Of a stretch of 64,000 bases of DNA, positions 25,547 to 34,962 are shown in pieces; position 1 is the first letter of the stretch; each line of letters opens with the position of its first letter. The position numbers and the translations under genes were made by a program. The notes under the pieces are model-generated. The model saw only the letters and a program-made list of their open reading frames with translations, was not told the DNA's origin and did not search any database. Source of the DNA: Pseudomonas sp. UYIF39 (GTDB taxonomy: Bacteria; Pseudomonadota; Gammaproteobacteria; Pseudomonadales; Pseudomonadaceae); the NCBI RefSeq assembly GCF_029963765.1, contig NZ_JALBYU010000001.1, positions 576,039-640,038 on the forward strand, in the 5' to 3' direction.

Positions 25547-26329
25547 ATGAAAAAATCTATTTTGACCCTTTCAGTATTGGCTCTATGCGTGGCTGCTGGC
25601 TCTGCCCTGGCCAAGGAGTACAAGGAGTTGCGCTTTGGTGTCGACCCCTCTTATGCGCCCTTCGAATCCAAGGCCGCCGACGGTAGCCTGGTGGGCTTTG
25701 ATATTGATCTGGGTAACGCGATTTGCGCTGAACTGAAGGTCAAGTGCAAGTGGGTAGAAAGCGATTTCGACGGCATGATCCCCGGCCTGAAGGCCAACAA
25801 ATTCGACGGCGTGATTTCTGCCATGACCGTGACCTCATCGCGGGAAAAAGTCATCGATTTCTCCAGCGAATTGTTTTCGGTGCCCACGTCGTTCGTGTTC
25901 AAGAAGGGCTCTGGCCTAAGCGAAGACATCAAGACGCTGGCTGGCAAGACCGTGGGCTATGAACAAGGCACCACCGAGGAGGCCTACGCCAAGGCCGTGC
26001 TGAACAAGGCCGGGATCAAGACCCAGGCCTATTCCAATCAAGACCAAGTTTATTCTGACTTGGTGACTGGTCGCCTCGACGCCTCAATTCAGAACATGCT
26101 GCAAGCTGAAATGGGTTTCCTGAAGTCCCCGCAAGGCGCCGACTTTGAAGTCAGTAAGCCAGTCGATCACGAGCTGCTGCCAGCGAAAACAGCGATGGGT
26201 CTCCTCAAAGGCAACGCCGAGCTCAAAACCCTGGTGGACAAAGGTATAAAGGCGCTGCACGACGACGGCACCTACGCGGCCATCCAAAAGAAACACTTCG
26301 GTGATCAGAATATTTACAGCGGCAAATAA
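25547..26329 (+). CDS. Periplasmic basic amino-acid/histidine-binding protein
   Basis: A 260-residue type-2 periplasmic binding protein with a signal peptide (MKKSILTLSVLALCVAAGSA, cleaved before KEYK). The start at 25547 is chosen for this signal peptide. Family motifs are FGVDPSYAPFESK, GFDIDLGNAICAELKVKC, FDGMIPGLKANKFDGVISAM and GYEQGTTEEAY, as in HisJ/ArgT. It captures the substrate for the HisQMP-type membrane complex encoded next. The location upstream of hutC-hutU-hutH points to histidine or urocanate, while the sequence alone would also allow arginine, ornithine or lysine. Confidence 0.9.
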   Translation: MKKSILTLSVLALCVAAGSALAKEYKELRFGVDPSYAPFESKAADGSLVGFDIDLGNAICAELKVKCKWVESDFDGMIPGLKANKFDGVISAMTVTSSREKVIDFSSELFSVPTSFVFKKGSGLSEDIKTLAGKTVGYEQGTTEEAYAKAVLNKAGIKTQAYSNQDQVYSDLVTGRLDASIQNMLQAEMGFLKSPQGADFEVSKPVDHELLPAKTAMGLLKGNAELKTLVDKGIKALHDDGTYAAIQKKHFGDQNIYSGK

Positions 26330-26336
26330 CGACGCT

Positions 26337-26361
26337 GCGCCCATTCGCGGATGGGCGTTTT
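26337..26361 (+). terminator. Attenuator-like hairpin between binding protein and permease genes
   Basis: CGCCCAT pairs with ATGGGCG around TCGCGG and TTTT follows. It would give excess binding protein over membrane subunits, a common arrangement. Confidence 0.6.
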
Positions 26362-26384
26362 CCTGATTTACGAAGGGCTCCCCA

Positions 26385-27113
26385 ATGTTAGAAAACATAT
26401 TGCAGATGCTGGGGCTGTCAGGCTTCAGTCTCAAGGGCTTCGGCCCACTGTTGCTGCAAGGCTCCTGGATGACTGTCAAGTTATCCTTCCTTTGCTTGCT
26501 GCTAAGCGTGGTCTTGGGCCTGGTCGGTGCCAGTGCCAAGCTTTCAAAGTCGGCACTGTTGCGCGTCCCCGCGCAGGCTTACACCACGCTGATCCGTGGA
26601 GTGCCGGATCTGGTTCTGATGCTGCTGATCTTCTACAGCCTGCAAACCTGGCTGACCAATCTGACCGCAGCCATGGGTTGGGATTACATTGAGATCAATC
26701 CATTCAGTGCCGGTGTGATAACTCTAGGCTTTATCTATGGGGCGTATTTCACCGAGACTTTCCGTGGCGCGATCCTCGCTGTGCCCCGTGGCCAGATGGA
26801 GGCAGCCACTTCTTACGGCCTGACCCGTGCCCAGCGTTTCCGCTTCGTGCTGTTCCCGCAAATGATGCGTTTTGCTTTGCCGGGTATTGGCAATAACTGG
26901 ATGGTCATTCTCAAGGCCACCGCTCTGGTCTCGATCATTGGTCTGGCCGACTTGGTCAAGGTGGCTCAGGACGCGGGCAAGAGCTCCTATCAACTGTTCT
27001 TTATCCTGGTGCTGGCTGCCTTGATTTATCTGGTTATCACCACCGCATCGAACTACGTCTTGCGCCGGCTGGAAATCTTCTACGCCGCAGGCACTCGGGA
27101 GGCCGTGCGATGA
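26385..27113 (+). CDS. ABC importer permease, HisQ type
   Basis: A 242-residue inner-membrane subunit with five helices. The EAA loop is EAATSYGLTRAQRFRFVLFPQ (about 139-159), and the segment RGVPDLVLMLLIFY is typical of HisQ. It forms a heterodimer with the downstream permease (4-nt overlap, ATGA), moving the amino acid delivered by the binding protein. Confidence 0.9.
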   Translation: MLENILQMLGLSGFSLKGFGPLLLQGSWMTVKLSFLCLLLSVVLGLVGASAKLSKSALLRVPAQAYTTLIRGVPDLVLMLLIFYSLQTWLTNLTAAMGWDYIEINPFSAGVITLGFIYGAYFTETFRGAILAVPRGQMEAATSYGLTRAQRFRFVLFPQMMRFALPGIGNNWMVILKATALVSIIGLADLVKVAQDAGKSSYQLFFILVLAALIYLVITTASNYVLRRLEIFYAAGTREAVR

Positions 27114-27820
27114 TCGAGCTACTGCAGGAATACTGGAAACCCTTCCTCTATAACGATGGCTACCACATCACCGGGTTGGCGATGACGCTGTGGCTGCTCA
27201 GTGCCTCGCTCTTCTTCGGTTTCGTGATGTCGGTTCCGTTGTCGATTGCCAGGGTTTCGACCAACGTTTGGGTGCGCTGGCCGGTGCAGTTCTATACCTA
27301 TTTGTTCCGTGGCACGCCTCTGTATATACAGCTACTGATCTGCTACACCGGCATTTACAGTATCGCAGCAGTGCGATCCCAGCCCATGCTCGACGCATTC
27401 TTCCGCGATGCATTGAACTGCACCATCCTGGCCTTCGCCCTGAACACTTGCGCGTACACCACAGAAATCTTCGCTGGGGCGATCCGTAACATGAATCACG
27501 GTGAGGTCGAAGCAGCCAAGGCTTTCGGACTGCGCGGCTGGAAGTTATATGCCTACATCATCATGCCGTCTGCACTGCGCCGCTCGCTGCCGAACTACAG
27601 CAACGAAGTAATACTGATGCTGCACTCGACCACCGTCGCGTTCACCGCCACTGTGCCGGACATTCTCAAGGTCGCCCGGGATGCCAACTCGGCAACGTTC
27701 CTGACTTTCCAGTCGTTCGGTATCGCCGCCGCGATTTACCTCGCAGTCACTTTCTCTCTGGTTGGCCTGTTCCGTTTGGCTGAACGCCGTTGGCTGTCTT
27801 TCCTCGGCCCGGCTCATTAA
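27110..27820 (+). CDS. ABC importer permease, HisM type
   Basis: A 236-residue inner-membrane subunit. The RGTPLYIQLLICYTGIYSI segment and EAAKAFGLRGWKLYAYIIMP EAA loop identify the HisM class. It overlaps the first permease gene by 4 nt and precedes the ATPase by 16 bp, so the transporter genes form one operon. Confidence 0.9.
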   Translation: MIELLQEYWKPFLYNDGYHITGLAMTLWLLSASLFFGFVMSVPLSIARVSTNVWVRWPVQFYTYLFRGTPLYIQLLICYTGIYSIAAVRSQPMLDAFFRDALNCTILAFALNTCAYTTEIFAGAIRNMNHGEVEAAKAFGLRGWKLYAYIIMPSALRRSLPNYSNEVILMLHSTTVAFTATVPDILKVARDANSATFLTFQSFGIAAAIYLAVTFSLVGLFRLAERRWLSFLGPAH

Positions 27821-27836
27821 TTCAGGATGTTTGAAC

Positions 27837-28601
27837 ATGTACAAATTGACCGTTGAAAACCTGCATAAAAGCTATGGCAACCACGAAGTGCTCAAGGGCG
27901 TTTCGCTCAATGCCAAGACAGGCGATGTGATCAGCCTGATCGGCGCTAGTGGATCGGGCAAGAGCACCTTCTTGCGTTGTATCAACTTTCTGGAAACGCC
28001 CAACGACGGTGCCATGGGCCTGGATAACCAGCCAATTCGCATGATCCATGACCGCCACGGCATGCATGTGGCCGACGCTGATGAACTACAGCGTCTGCGC
28101 ACGCGCCTTGCGATGGTGTTTCAGCATTTTAACCTGTGGAGCCACATGACTGTGCTCGACAACATCACGATGGCCCCGCGCCGAGTACTGGGTGTCAGTA
28201 AGAGGGATGCAGAGGAGCGGGCCCGGCGTTACCTGGACAAGGTAGGTTTGCCGTCCCGCGTCGCCGATCAATACCCGGCCTTTCTCTCCGGCGGGCAGCA
28301 ACAGCGGGTTGCTATTGCCCGGGCTCTGGCCATGGAGCCGGAGATCATGTTGTTCGACGAGCCGACTTCGGCGCTGGATCCGGAGTTGGTGGGCGAGGTG
28401 CTTAAGGTTATCCAGGGTCTGGCCGAAGAAGGCCGAACCATGATCATGGTGACCCATGAGATGAGCTTCGCGCGCAAGGTGTCGAACCAGGTTTTGTTCC
28501 TCCATCAAGGGCTCGTGGAAGAGCAAGGTTTCCCTGAAGATGTCCTGGGCAATCCCAAAAGCGAGCGCCTTCAGCAGTTCCTCAGTGGCAACCTGAAGTA
28601 A
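27837..28601 (+). CDS. ABC importer ATPase, HisP type
   Basis: A 254-residue ATPase starting MYKLTVENLHKSYGNHEVL. Walker A GASGSGKST (about 37-45), Q-loop VFQHFNLWSH, signature LSGGQQQRVAIARAL, Walker B IMLFDEPTSALDPE and the H-loop VTHEMSFA are all intact. It includes the GMHVADADELQRLR insertion typical of polar amino-acid ATPases. It drives the importer encoded upstream and closes that operon. Confidence 0.93.
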   Translation: MYKLTVENLHKSYGNHEVLKGVSLNAKTGDVISLIGASGSGKSTFLRCINFLETPNDGAMGLDNQPIRMIHDRHGMHVADADELQRLRTRLAMVFQHFNLWSHMTVLDNITMAPRRVLGVSKRDAEERARRYLDKVGLPSRVADQYPAFLSGGQQQRVAIARALAMEPEIMLFDEPTSALDPELVGEVLKVIQGLAEEGRTMIMVTHEMSFARKVSNQVLFLHQGLVEEQGFPEDVLGNPKSERLQQFLSGNLK

Positions 28602-28614
28602 CCGGAATGCCGTC

Positions 28615-28634
28615 GAGCGACTGTTCGGTCGCTC
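28615..28634 (+). other. Hairpin after the ABC operon
   Basis: GAGCGAC and GTCGCTC pair around TGTTCG, 14 bp past the ATPase stop. There is no T-run, so termination would be weak and read-through into hutC is possible. Confidence 0.4.
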
Positions 28635-28720
28635 AGATGCTCCTTCGCACGCGCTCTGCCCACTCGGTCGTGCGTTTGCGGTGGGAGTAGGCCGCTGTAC
28701 AGCTTGACGAGGAGAGCAAC

Positions 28721-29473
28721 GTGCCGAAGCAATTCCGAAATTTTCCTTCGTGGGTAGATCAGCTCAGTGATCCCCCCGCGCCACACTATGCGCAAGTCAA
28801 ACAGATGATCACCCAGCTGATCTTGAGTGGCACCTGGTCAGCTCACGAACGGATACCTTCGGAGATTGAACTGGCTCAAGAGCTGGGATTGAGTCGCATG
28901 ACCATAAGTCGCGCCCTTAGAGAACTCACCGCCGACGGTGTGTTAGTGCGCATGCAAGGGGTAGGGACGTTCGTAGCCGAACGGAAAGGTCAATCGGCAT
29001 TGTTTGCCGTCACCAACATTGCCGACGAGATCAGCGAACGTGAGCATCGCCACCACTGCGAGGTGATTCTCCTGTGCGAGGAGGGGGCTAGCGCGGGCCA
29101 AGCTTTGTCGCTGGACATGCGCGAAGGACAGCGGGTGTTTCATTCCCTGATCGTGCATTACGAGAATGATGTGGCGGTGCAATTGGAGGATCGCTACGTG
29201 AACGCGGCAGTGGCTCCGGATTATCTGCGGCAGAATTTCGTGATGCAGACGCCCTATGCCTATCTTTCCAAGGTCGCTCCTCTGACTGAAGGTGAGCATG
29301 TGGTCGAGGCGATCCTGGCCGACGAGGAGGAGTGCAGGCTGTTGCAGATCACGCCTCATGATGCGTGCTTGTTGATTCGTCGGCGGACTTGGTCTGGCTA
29401 TCAGTCTGTCACGTCCGCGCGCCTGATTCTGCCAGGTTCACGGCACCGTCTGGAGGGGCGATTCGGTGCATAA
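28721..29473 (+). CDS. hutC: HutC-family GntR repressor
   Basis: A 250-residue regulator with a GTG start preceded by GACGAGGAGAGC. The winged helix lies at about residues 20-90 (RIPSEIELAQELGLSRMTIS, LTADGVLVRMQGVGTFVAE) and is followed by a UTRA ligand domain (VHYENDVAVQLEDRYVN). HutC binds urocanate and releases TGTA-N2-TACA operators of hut genes. Such a site lies before hutU. A second HutC-like gene lies at 34.2 kb, so control may be shared. Confidence 0.88.
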   Translation: MPKQFRNFPSWVDQLSDPPAPHYAQVKQMITQLILSGTWSAHERIPSEIELAQELGLSRMTISRALRELTADGVLVRMQGVGTFVAERKGQSALFAVTNIADEISEREHRHHCEVILLCEEGASAGQALSLDMREGQRVFHSLIVHYENDVAVQLEDRYVNAAVAPDYLRQNFVMQTPYAYLSKVAPLTEGEHVVEAILADEEECRLLQITPHDACLLIRRRTWSGYQSVTSARLILPGSRHRLEGRFGA

Positions 29474-29693
29474 CTTGGGGCTGAGCCTGTCGCGCTCATG
29501 GGGCCGCACGCCTCGATTGCCTGCAGTAACCTGCGACAGCGCAGGACTGTCGAATTGCTGAATCCCATCACTACGCTGTCTTAACCATCTCTTCAAATAG
29601 CCTTGCCCTTGATCTGCAATAGGCACAACTCCGCTGGATGAACGAGTCACAAAAGACAAATTAGAGGTGAGCAAAATTTTGCTTGATTATGGT

Positions 29694-29703
29694 TGTATAT
29701 ACA
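29694..29703. promoter_or_regulatory. HutC operator before hutU
   Basis: TGTATATACA, a perfect TGTA-N2-TACA palindrome, 76 bp before the hutU start. It is the known type of HutC target in Pseudomonas. Confidence 0.7.
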
Positions 29704-29778
29704 TGATTATATTTATATGCGATGTGTAGCACTAAACCAATAAATAGGCTGAGAAAGTCATTTCGAGAGGATTTACCG

Positions 29779-31470
29779 GTGAGCAAGCCATCCCATTTCC
29801 GTAATGTCGAAATCCGCGCAGCGCGTGGTAATAAGCTGACGGCCAAAAGCTGGCTGACTGAAGCTCCACTGCGCATGTTGATGAACAACCTCGACCCGGA
29901 AGTGGCCGAGAACCCTAAAGAACTGGTGGTTTACGGTGGTATCGGTCGTGCGGCGCGTAACTGGGAGTGCTACGACAAGATCGTCGAGAGCCTGACCAAT
30001 CTGAACGACGACGAGACCCTGTTGGTGCAATCCGGCAAGCCGGTCGGCGTGTTCAAGACCCACAGCAACGCTCCGCGCGTGCTGATCGCCAACTCCAACC
30101 TGGTGCCGCACTGGGCGAGCTGGGAACACTTCAACGAACTCGACGCCAAGGGCCTGGCCATGTACGGCCAGATGACCGCCGGCAGCTGGATCTACATCGG
30201 CAGCCAGGGCATCGTCCAAGGCACCTACGAAACCTTCGTCGAAGCCGGTCGCCAGCACTATAACGATGACCTCAAGGGTCGTTGGGTGCTGACCGCAGGC
30301 CTCGGCGGTATGGGCGGTGCCCAGCCGCTAGCCGCGACCCTGGCCGGCGCTTGCTCGCTGAACATCGAATGCCAGCAAGTCAGCATCGACTTCCGTCTGA
30401 ACAGCCGTTACGTCGACGAGCAAGCCAAAGACCTCGACGACGCACTGGCCCGCATCGCCAAATACACCAAAGAAGGCAAAGCGATCTCCATCGCGCTGCT
30501 GGGCAACGCGGCTGAAATCCTTCCGGAACTGGTCAAGCGCGGCGTGCGTCCGGACATGGTCACCGACCAGACCAGCGCCCACGACCCGCTCAACGGTTAT
30601 TTGCCAGCCGGCTGGAGTTGGGAAGAGTACCGCGCTCGCGCCAAGACCGAGCCGGCTGCTGTTGTGAAGGCCGCCAAGCAGTCGATGGCCGTGCACGTTA
30701 AAGCGATGCTCGAATTCCAGAAAATGGGCATTCCGACCTTCGACTACGGCAACAACATCCGTCAGATGGCCCAGGAAGAAGGCGTGGAAAACGCATTCGA
30801 CTTCCCTGGCTTCGTACCGGCTTACATCCGTCCGCTGTTCTGTCGTGGCATCGGCCCGTTCCGTTGGGCTGCACTGTCGGGCAACGCAGAAGACATCTAC
30901 AAGACCGACGCCAAAGTCAAAGAACTGATCCCGGACGACGCCCACCTGCACAACTGGCTGGACATGGCCCGCGAGCGCATCAGCTTCCAAGGTCTGCCGG
31001 CGCGTATCTGCTGGGTTGGCCTGGGCCTGCGCGCCAAGCTGGGCCTGGCATTCAACGAAATGGTGCGCAGCGGTGAATTGTCGGCGCCAATCGTCATCGG
31101 TCGCGACCACCTGGATTCCGGCTCTGTGGCCAGCCCGAACCGCGAAACCGAATCGATGCAAGACGGTTCCGATGCCGTGTCCGACTGGCCACTGCTCAAC
31201 GCTCTGCTCAACACCGCGAGCGGCGCGACCTGGGTTTCCCTGCACCACGGCGGCGGCGTCGGCATGGGCTTCTCCCAGCACTCGGGCATGGTGATTGTCT
31301 GCGACGGTACGGACGAAGCGGCCGAGCGTATCGCTCGCGTACTGCACAACGACCCGGCGACCGGCGTCATGCGTCACGCCGATGCGGGTTACCAGATCGC
31401 AATAGATTGCGCCAAAGAGCAAGGCTTGAACCTGCCAATGATCACCCCTGTTAAAGGAGCCAAAGCATGA
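29779..31470 (+). CDS. hutU: Urocanate hydratase
   Basis: A 563-residue NAD-dependent enzyme that converts urocanate to imidazolonepropionate. The GTG at 29779 is preferred over an ATG 57 nt earlier, because GAGAGGA lies 8 nt before it and family similarity starts at [22 protein letters not shown]-binding [12 protein letters not shown] is near residue 172-183, and [13 protein letters not shown] carries the conserved Cys. The length matches the family. It overlaps hutH by 4 nt (ATGA). No hutI, hutG or hutF is nearby, so later steps of the pathway are encoded elsewhere. Confidence 0.96.
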   Translation: MSKPSHFRNVEIRAARGNKLTAKSWLTEAPLRMLMNNLDPEVAENPKELVVYGGIGRAARNWECYDKIVESLTNLNDDETLLVQSGKPVGVFKTHSNAPRVLIANSNLVPHWASWEHFNELDAKGLAMYGQMTAGSWIYIGSQGIVQGTYETFVEAGRQHYNDDLKGRWVLTAGLGGMGGAQPLAATLAGACSLNIECQQVSIDFRLNSRYVDEQAKDLDDALARIAKYTKEGKAISIALLGNAAEILPELVKRGVRPDMVTDQTSAHDPLNGYLPAGWSWEEYRARAKTEPAAVVKAAKQSMAVHVKAMLEFQKMGIPTFDYGNNIRQMAQEEGVENAFDFPGFVPAYIRPLFCRGIGPFRWAALSGNAEDIYKTDAKVKELIPDDAHLHNWLDMARERISFQGLPARICWVGLGLRAKLGLAFNEMVRSGELSAPIVIGRDHLDSGSVASPNRETESMQDGSDAVSDWPLLNALLNTASGATWVSLHHGGGVGMGFSQHSGMVIVCDGTDEAAERIARVLHNDPATGVMRHADAGYQIAIDCAKEQGLNLPMITPVKGAKA

Positions 31471-32999
31471 ACACACTCAACATTATCCCAGGCCAACTGA
31501 GCCTTGCCCAACTGCGTGATGTCTACCAGCACCCGGTGAAAATTACCCTCGACAACAGCGCTTCGGCCCAGATTGAAGCCAGCGTTGCCTGCGTGGAACA
31601 GATCCTCGCCGAGAACCGCACCGCCTACGGTATCAATACCGGTTTCGGCCTGCTGGCCTCGACCCGCATCGCCACCGACGACTTGGAAAACCTCCAGCGC
31701 TCGTTGGTTCTGTCCCACGCTGCCGGTGTTGGTGAGCCGATCAGCGATGCGCTTGTCCGACTGGTTATGGTGCTCAAGGTCAACAGCCTGAGCCGTGGCT
31801 TCTCCGGCATTCGCCGCGCCGTTATTGAAGCGCTGATCGCATTGATCAACGCCGAGGTTTATCCGCACATTCCGTTGAAAGGTTCGGTCGGCGCATCCGG
31901 CGACCTGGCGCCTTTGGCCCACATGTCGCTGGTGCTGCTGGGCGAAGGCAAGGCCCGCTACAAAGGCGAATGGCTGGAGGCGACCGAGGCGCTGAAAATC
32001 GCCGGTCTGACTCCACTGACACTGGCTGCCAAAGAAGGTCTGGCGTTGCTCAACGGTACGCAGGTGTCTACCGCATACGCATTGCGTGGTTTGTTCGAGG
32101 GCGAAGATCTGTTCGCTGGCGCACTGGCCATTGGTGGTTTGACAGTTGAAGCAGTCTTGGGCTCGCGCTCGCCGTTCGACGCTCGCATCCACGCCGCTCG
32201 TGGACAAAAAAGCCAGATCGACACCGCTAGCGCTTACCGTGACTTGCTGGGCGAGCGCAGTGAAGTCTCTGACTCGCACCAGAACTGCGGCAAGGTTCAG
32301 GATCCGTACTCCCTGCGTTGCCAGCCGCAAGTCATGGGCGCGTGTCTGACCCAGTTCCGTCAAGCCGCCGAAGTGTTGGTCGTCGAAGCTAACGCCGTCT
32401 CCGACAACCCGTTGGTCTTCGCTGCCGAAGGCGATGTGATCTCCGGTGGTAACTTCCACGCCGAGCCTGTAGCCATGGCTGCTGACAACATGGCACTGGC
32501 CATCGCTGAAATCGGTTCCCTGAGCGAGCGTCGCATTTCGCTGATGATGGACAAGCATATGTCGCAACTGCCGCCGTTCCTGGTGGCTAATGGCGGCGTG
32601 AACTCCGGTTTCATGATCTCCCAAGTTACCGCAGCGGCGCTGGCAAGTGAGAACAAGGCACTGGCGCATCCGCATTCGGTAGATAGCCTGCCGACTTCCG
32701 CGAATCAGGAAGACCACGTGTCCATGGCTCCAGCAGCCGGCAAGCGGTTGTGGGAAATGGCTGAAAACACCCGTGGCGTGCTCGCTGTAGAGTGGCTAGC
32801 GGCCTGCCAGGGCCTAGACTTGCGCGAAGGTCTGAAGACTTCGGAGAAGCTGGAGCTTGCCCGCACCAGTCTGCGCAGCAAAGTGGCCTACTACGAGAAA
32901 GATCGCTTCTTCGCGCCGGATATCAATGCGGCGAGCGAGCTGTTGGCTTCCCGTTGCTTGAACGAACTGGTGTTGCCGAAGTTGCTGCCTAGCTTGTAA
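31467..32999 (+). CDS. hutH: Histidine ammonia-lyase
   Basis: A 510-residue cytoplasmic lyase that turns L-histidine into urocanate and ammonia. The Ala-Ser-Gly that forms the MIO cofactor is at about residues 143-145 ([14 protein letters not shown]). Also present are [12 protein letters not shown] near 52-63, [21 protein letters not shown] and [18 protein letters not shown]. Length fits HutH exactly. It is last in the hutU-hutH unit and is followed by a terminator. Confidence 0.97.
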   Translation: MNTLNIIPGQLSLAQLRDVYQHPVKITLDNSASAQIEASVACVEQILAENRTAYGINTGFGLLASTRIATDDLENLQRSLVLSHAAGVGEPISDALVRLVMVLKVNSLSRGFSGIRRAVIEALIALINAEVYPHIPLKGSVGASGDLAPLAHMSLVLLGEGKARYKGEWLEATEALKIAGLTPLTLAAKEGLALLNGTQVSTAYALRGLFEGEDLFAGALAIGGLTVEAVLGSRSPFDARIHAARGQKSQIDTASAYRDLLGERSEVSDSHQNCGKVQDPYSLRCQPQVMGACLTQFRQAAEVLVVEANAVSDNPLVFAAEGDVISGGNFHAEPVAMAADNMALAIAEIGSLSERRISLMMDKHMSQLPPFLVANGGVNSGFMISQVTAAALASENKALAHPHSVDSLPTSANQEDHVSMAPAAGKRLWEMAENTRGVLAVEWLAACQGLDLREGLKTSEKLELARTSLRSKVAYYEKDRFFAPDINAASELLASRCLNELVLPKLLPSL

Positions 33000-33010
33000 T
33001 CGGGGGGAGG

Positions 33011-33024
33011 GGCCTTTGGCCCTT
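33011..33024 (+). other. Short hairpin after hutH
   Basis: GGGGCC-TTT-GGCCC type stem within 25 bp of the hutH stop; a longer terminator follows at 33090. Confidence 0.35.
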
Positions 33025-33089
33025 GTCTCGGGTGAGCTGAATTGGTCGAGTAATCCCGCACATTAGCTACAGTGTTTATGCAGTTTTTT

Positions 33090-33139
33090 GCTCTACAGCT
33101 ATTGGCGACAGACAGTCGTTGTAGCTGTGGAGCTTTTTT
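33090..33139 (+). terminator. Rho-independent terminator of the hut unit
   Basis: A long stem (GCTC-ACAGCTA paired to TAGCTGT-GAGC with an inner CGAC/GTCG) is followed by TTTTTTG. Confidence 0.75.
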
Positions 33140-33237
33140 GCGTTTGTAGTACATGAAAATTCACGACAGCCATGGCCTGAGATTTTGAGTCTCAGCGCGA
33201 TGCCTATGACGGCCGCATTTTCGCTGAAGCGCTGTTA

Positions 33238-34183
33238 CAGGATCTCTAAACGCCCGCCCGTTCCACCGGCAAGCTTTGCGTCGGAGTGTCCGGCAGCGTA
33301 ATCGGAGCTCTTAGCATTCGATTCATCTGCCTGCTTGCCAAGCCTCCATCCCAGGCGGCCCCAGAGCAATGCGCACGCTGTACCGACAACCGCAAGCAGG
33401 CCGCCACCTTGGCCCAACATGTCAAGCGCACTTTTGCCCCCGCTAAATGGCATCGCCTGCGCGATAAACGACGGTACCGATGACGCTTTTGGCCTTGTAT
33501 TTACTCTCGGCGTCGAGTGGCGCGAAGAGCATCTCCCGACCCGGACGGGCGAAGGCATATTCGCCGATGCGGCGCACGGCCATTTGGGCAGCGAGGATGA
33601 TAAAACTTGGTGCCAGCGCGAGCCCAATCAGGCCGATGCACATCAGCAGCGGCACGATCGCGAGAAGCATGCGCACCCCCAACCTCTCCGCCAAGCGGCC
33701 TGTCAGGAATAGCTGCGAGAATATGGCGCCAGCCTGGACAATGAAGTCGATGATTCCTAATACGCGAATCTGAGCCAGACGATCAGGAAAAAGCTCGGCC
33801 ACCAAACGTGCTTGTTCTAAGTAAAGAAATGTCGTGATAGTTGCGAGCAGCACCACAGAGCTGGATATACCGAGTAGGTAGGGCGACTTCAGGACTCGCG
33901 TCAAGCCGCTGAAAGGGTTGCGGGTACAGGATTGCTCAGAATATCCATCGAAGTGGCGCTGGGGCGTCCTGCACCGCCGATCTCATGCCAGCGTATCAGC
34001 GGGCAGCCATTGCAAACTCTCCACGCCCGCCGTTATGCCCGTGGATTCGCGGATCGGACGCAGCATGAAGCAGCCGGTGAACAAGCAAAAAAATAGCAGG
34101 AAGCCTGAAGTCGCGGGGAGCAACTCCTGAGATTCGGCGTTGATACCTTGGCTCAAACGAAGCTGCGGGAATGACGTGTTCAT
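33238..34183 (-). pseudogene. MFS-like NTP/NDP-exchange-type transporter remnant
   Basis: Three pieces on the minus strand line up as one gene. The 5' part starts at 34183 and contains GFLLFFCLFTGCFMLRPIRE. The middle starts at 33904 with SPYLLGISSSVVLLATITTF, and QLFLTGRLAERLGVRMLLA follows. The 3' part, in another frame from about 33445, reads GDAMPFSGGKSALDML. Stops and frame changes separate them and the total is shorter than the ~420-residue family. It resembles the ATP:ADP-antiporter-like MFS proteins found in many Pseudomonas. Confidence 0.75.
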
Positions 34184-34224
34184 CCCAAATCATGATGGTT
34201 CAATTCATCAAGTGCCTTCAGGCC

Positions 34225-34962
34225 TCAACTGTCTCTATGCGCCCCATTTACTGGCAGGCGACTGCCTAGGCGATAGCGTGAGGACGGGTGTACTAAACGT
34301 ACATAGGTGACGATTTTGCTCTGACTCCAGGTTCGGCGTATGAGCACGAGGCAAGGTTCATTAGCATCGATTTGCATGTGTTTGCTTTCTTCGTTGCTGG
34401 GGTGACAGGCTTCGACGATGTGTTCCATCTCGTCGGGCTTGATGACCCGCAACAGGTACTTTGCCGGTTGCAGGTGCTCGCCAAAGTCTTGCTTCAGAAA
34501 TTCTGGCACCAGCTCGGGATTGACGTAACGATCCTCGAGTTGCACGGGCACGCCTTCTTCGCTGTGAACACAGACCAGATGAAAAACTGAAGAACCGGTG
34601 GTCAAGCCCAATGCGGACGCCACCGGCATTGAGGCCGATTCGCGCCCCAGGTGCAGGACACGGCAGGTGTAACTGTGACCTCGGGCGAGGATTTCGTCGG
34701 CAATGTTGGTGATACGCAGCAAGTTTGATTGCGGTTTGCTTTCGGCTACGAACGTGCCAACGCCTGAAATCCTGACCAGATGACCTTCTTCGGTCAGTTC
34801 GCGTAAGGCCCGGTTGACGGTCATGCGCGAAATGCCCAGTTCTTGCACCAGTTGGTTTTCTGAAGAAATCAGGTCACCAGGTTTCCAAACGCCCGCGCGA
34901 AGTTGGTCTTGCACATAATCCTTTGCACGCCGGTAGAGCGCTTGTGGTGCATTTTTGATCAT
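34225..34962 (-). CDS. Second HutC-like GntR regulator
   Basis: A 245-residue GntR/UTRA protein close in sequence to the HutC at 28721: winged helix SSENQLVQELGISRMTVNRA, LTEEGHLVRISGVGTFVAE, then UTRA with EEGVPVQLEDRYVNPELVP. It starts within the stop of the aminotransferase gene (TAATG), so the two are co-transcribed. It probably controls its own unit and the divergent ridA unit through the TGTA-N2-TACA-like sites in between, with urocanate or a related imidazole as ligand. This is inferred from similarity. Confidence 0.85.
   Translation of the reverse strand: MIKNAPQALYRRAKDYVQDQLRAGVWKPGDLISSENQLVQELGISRMTVNRALRELTEEGHLVRISGVGTFVAESKPQSNLLRITNIADEILARGHSYTCRVLHLGRESASMPVASALGLTTGSSVFHLVCVHSEEGVPVQLEDRYVNPELVPEFLKQDFGEHLQPAKYLLRVIKPDEMEHIVEACHPSNEESKHMQIDANEPCLVLIRRTWSQSKIVTYVRLVHPSSRYRLGSRLPVNGAHRDS

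Noticed and set aside
31389..32717. 442-codon open frame on the minus strand
   Set aside because: Antisense to hutH and hutU, which have complete family motifs.
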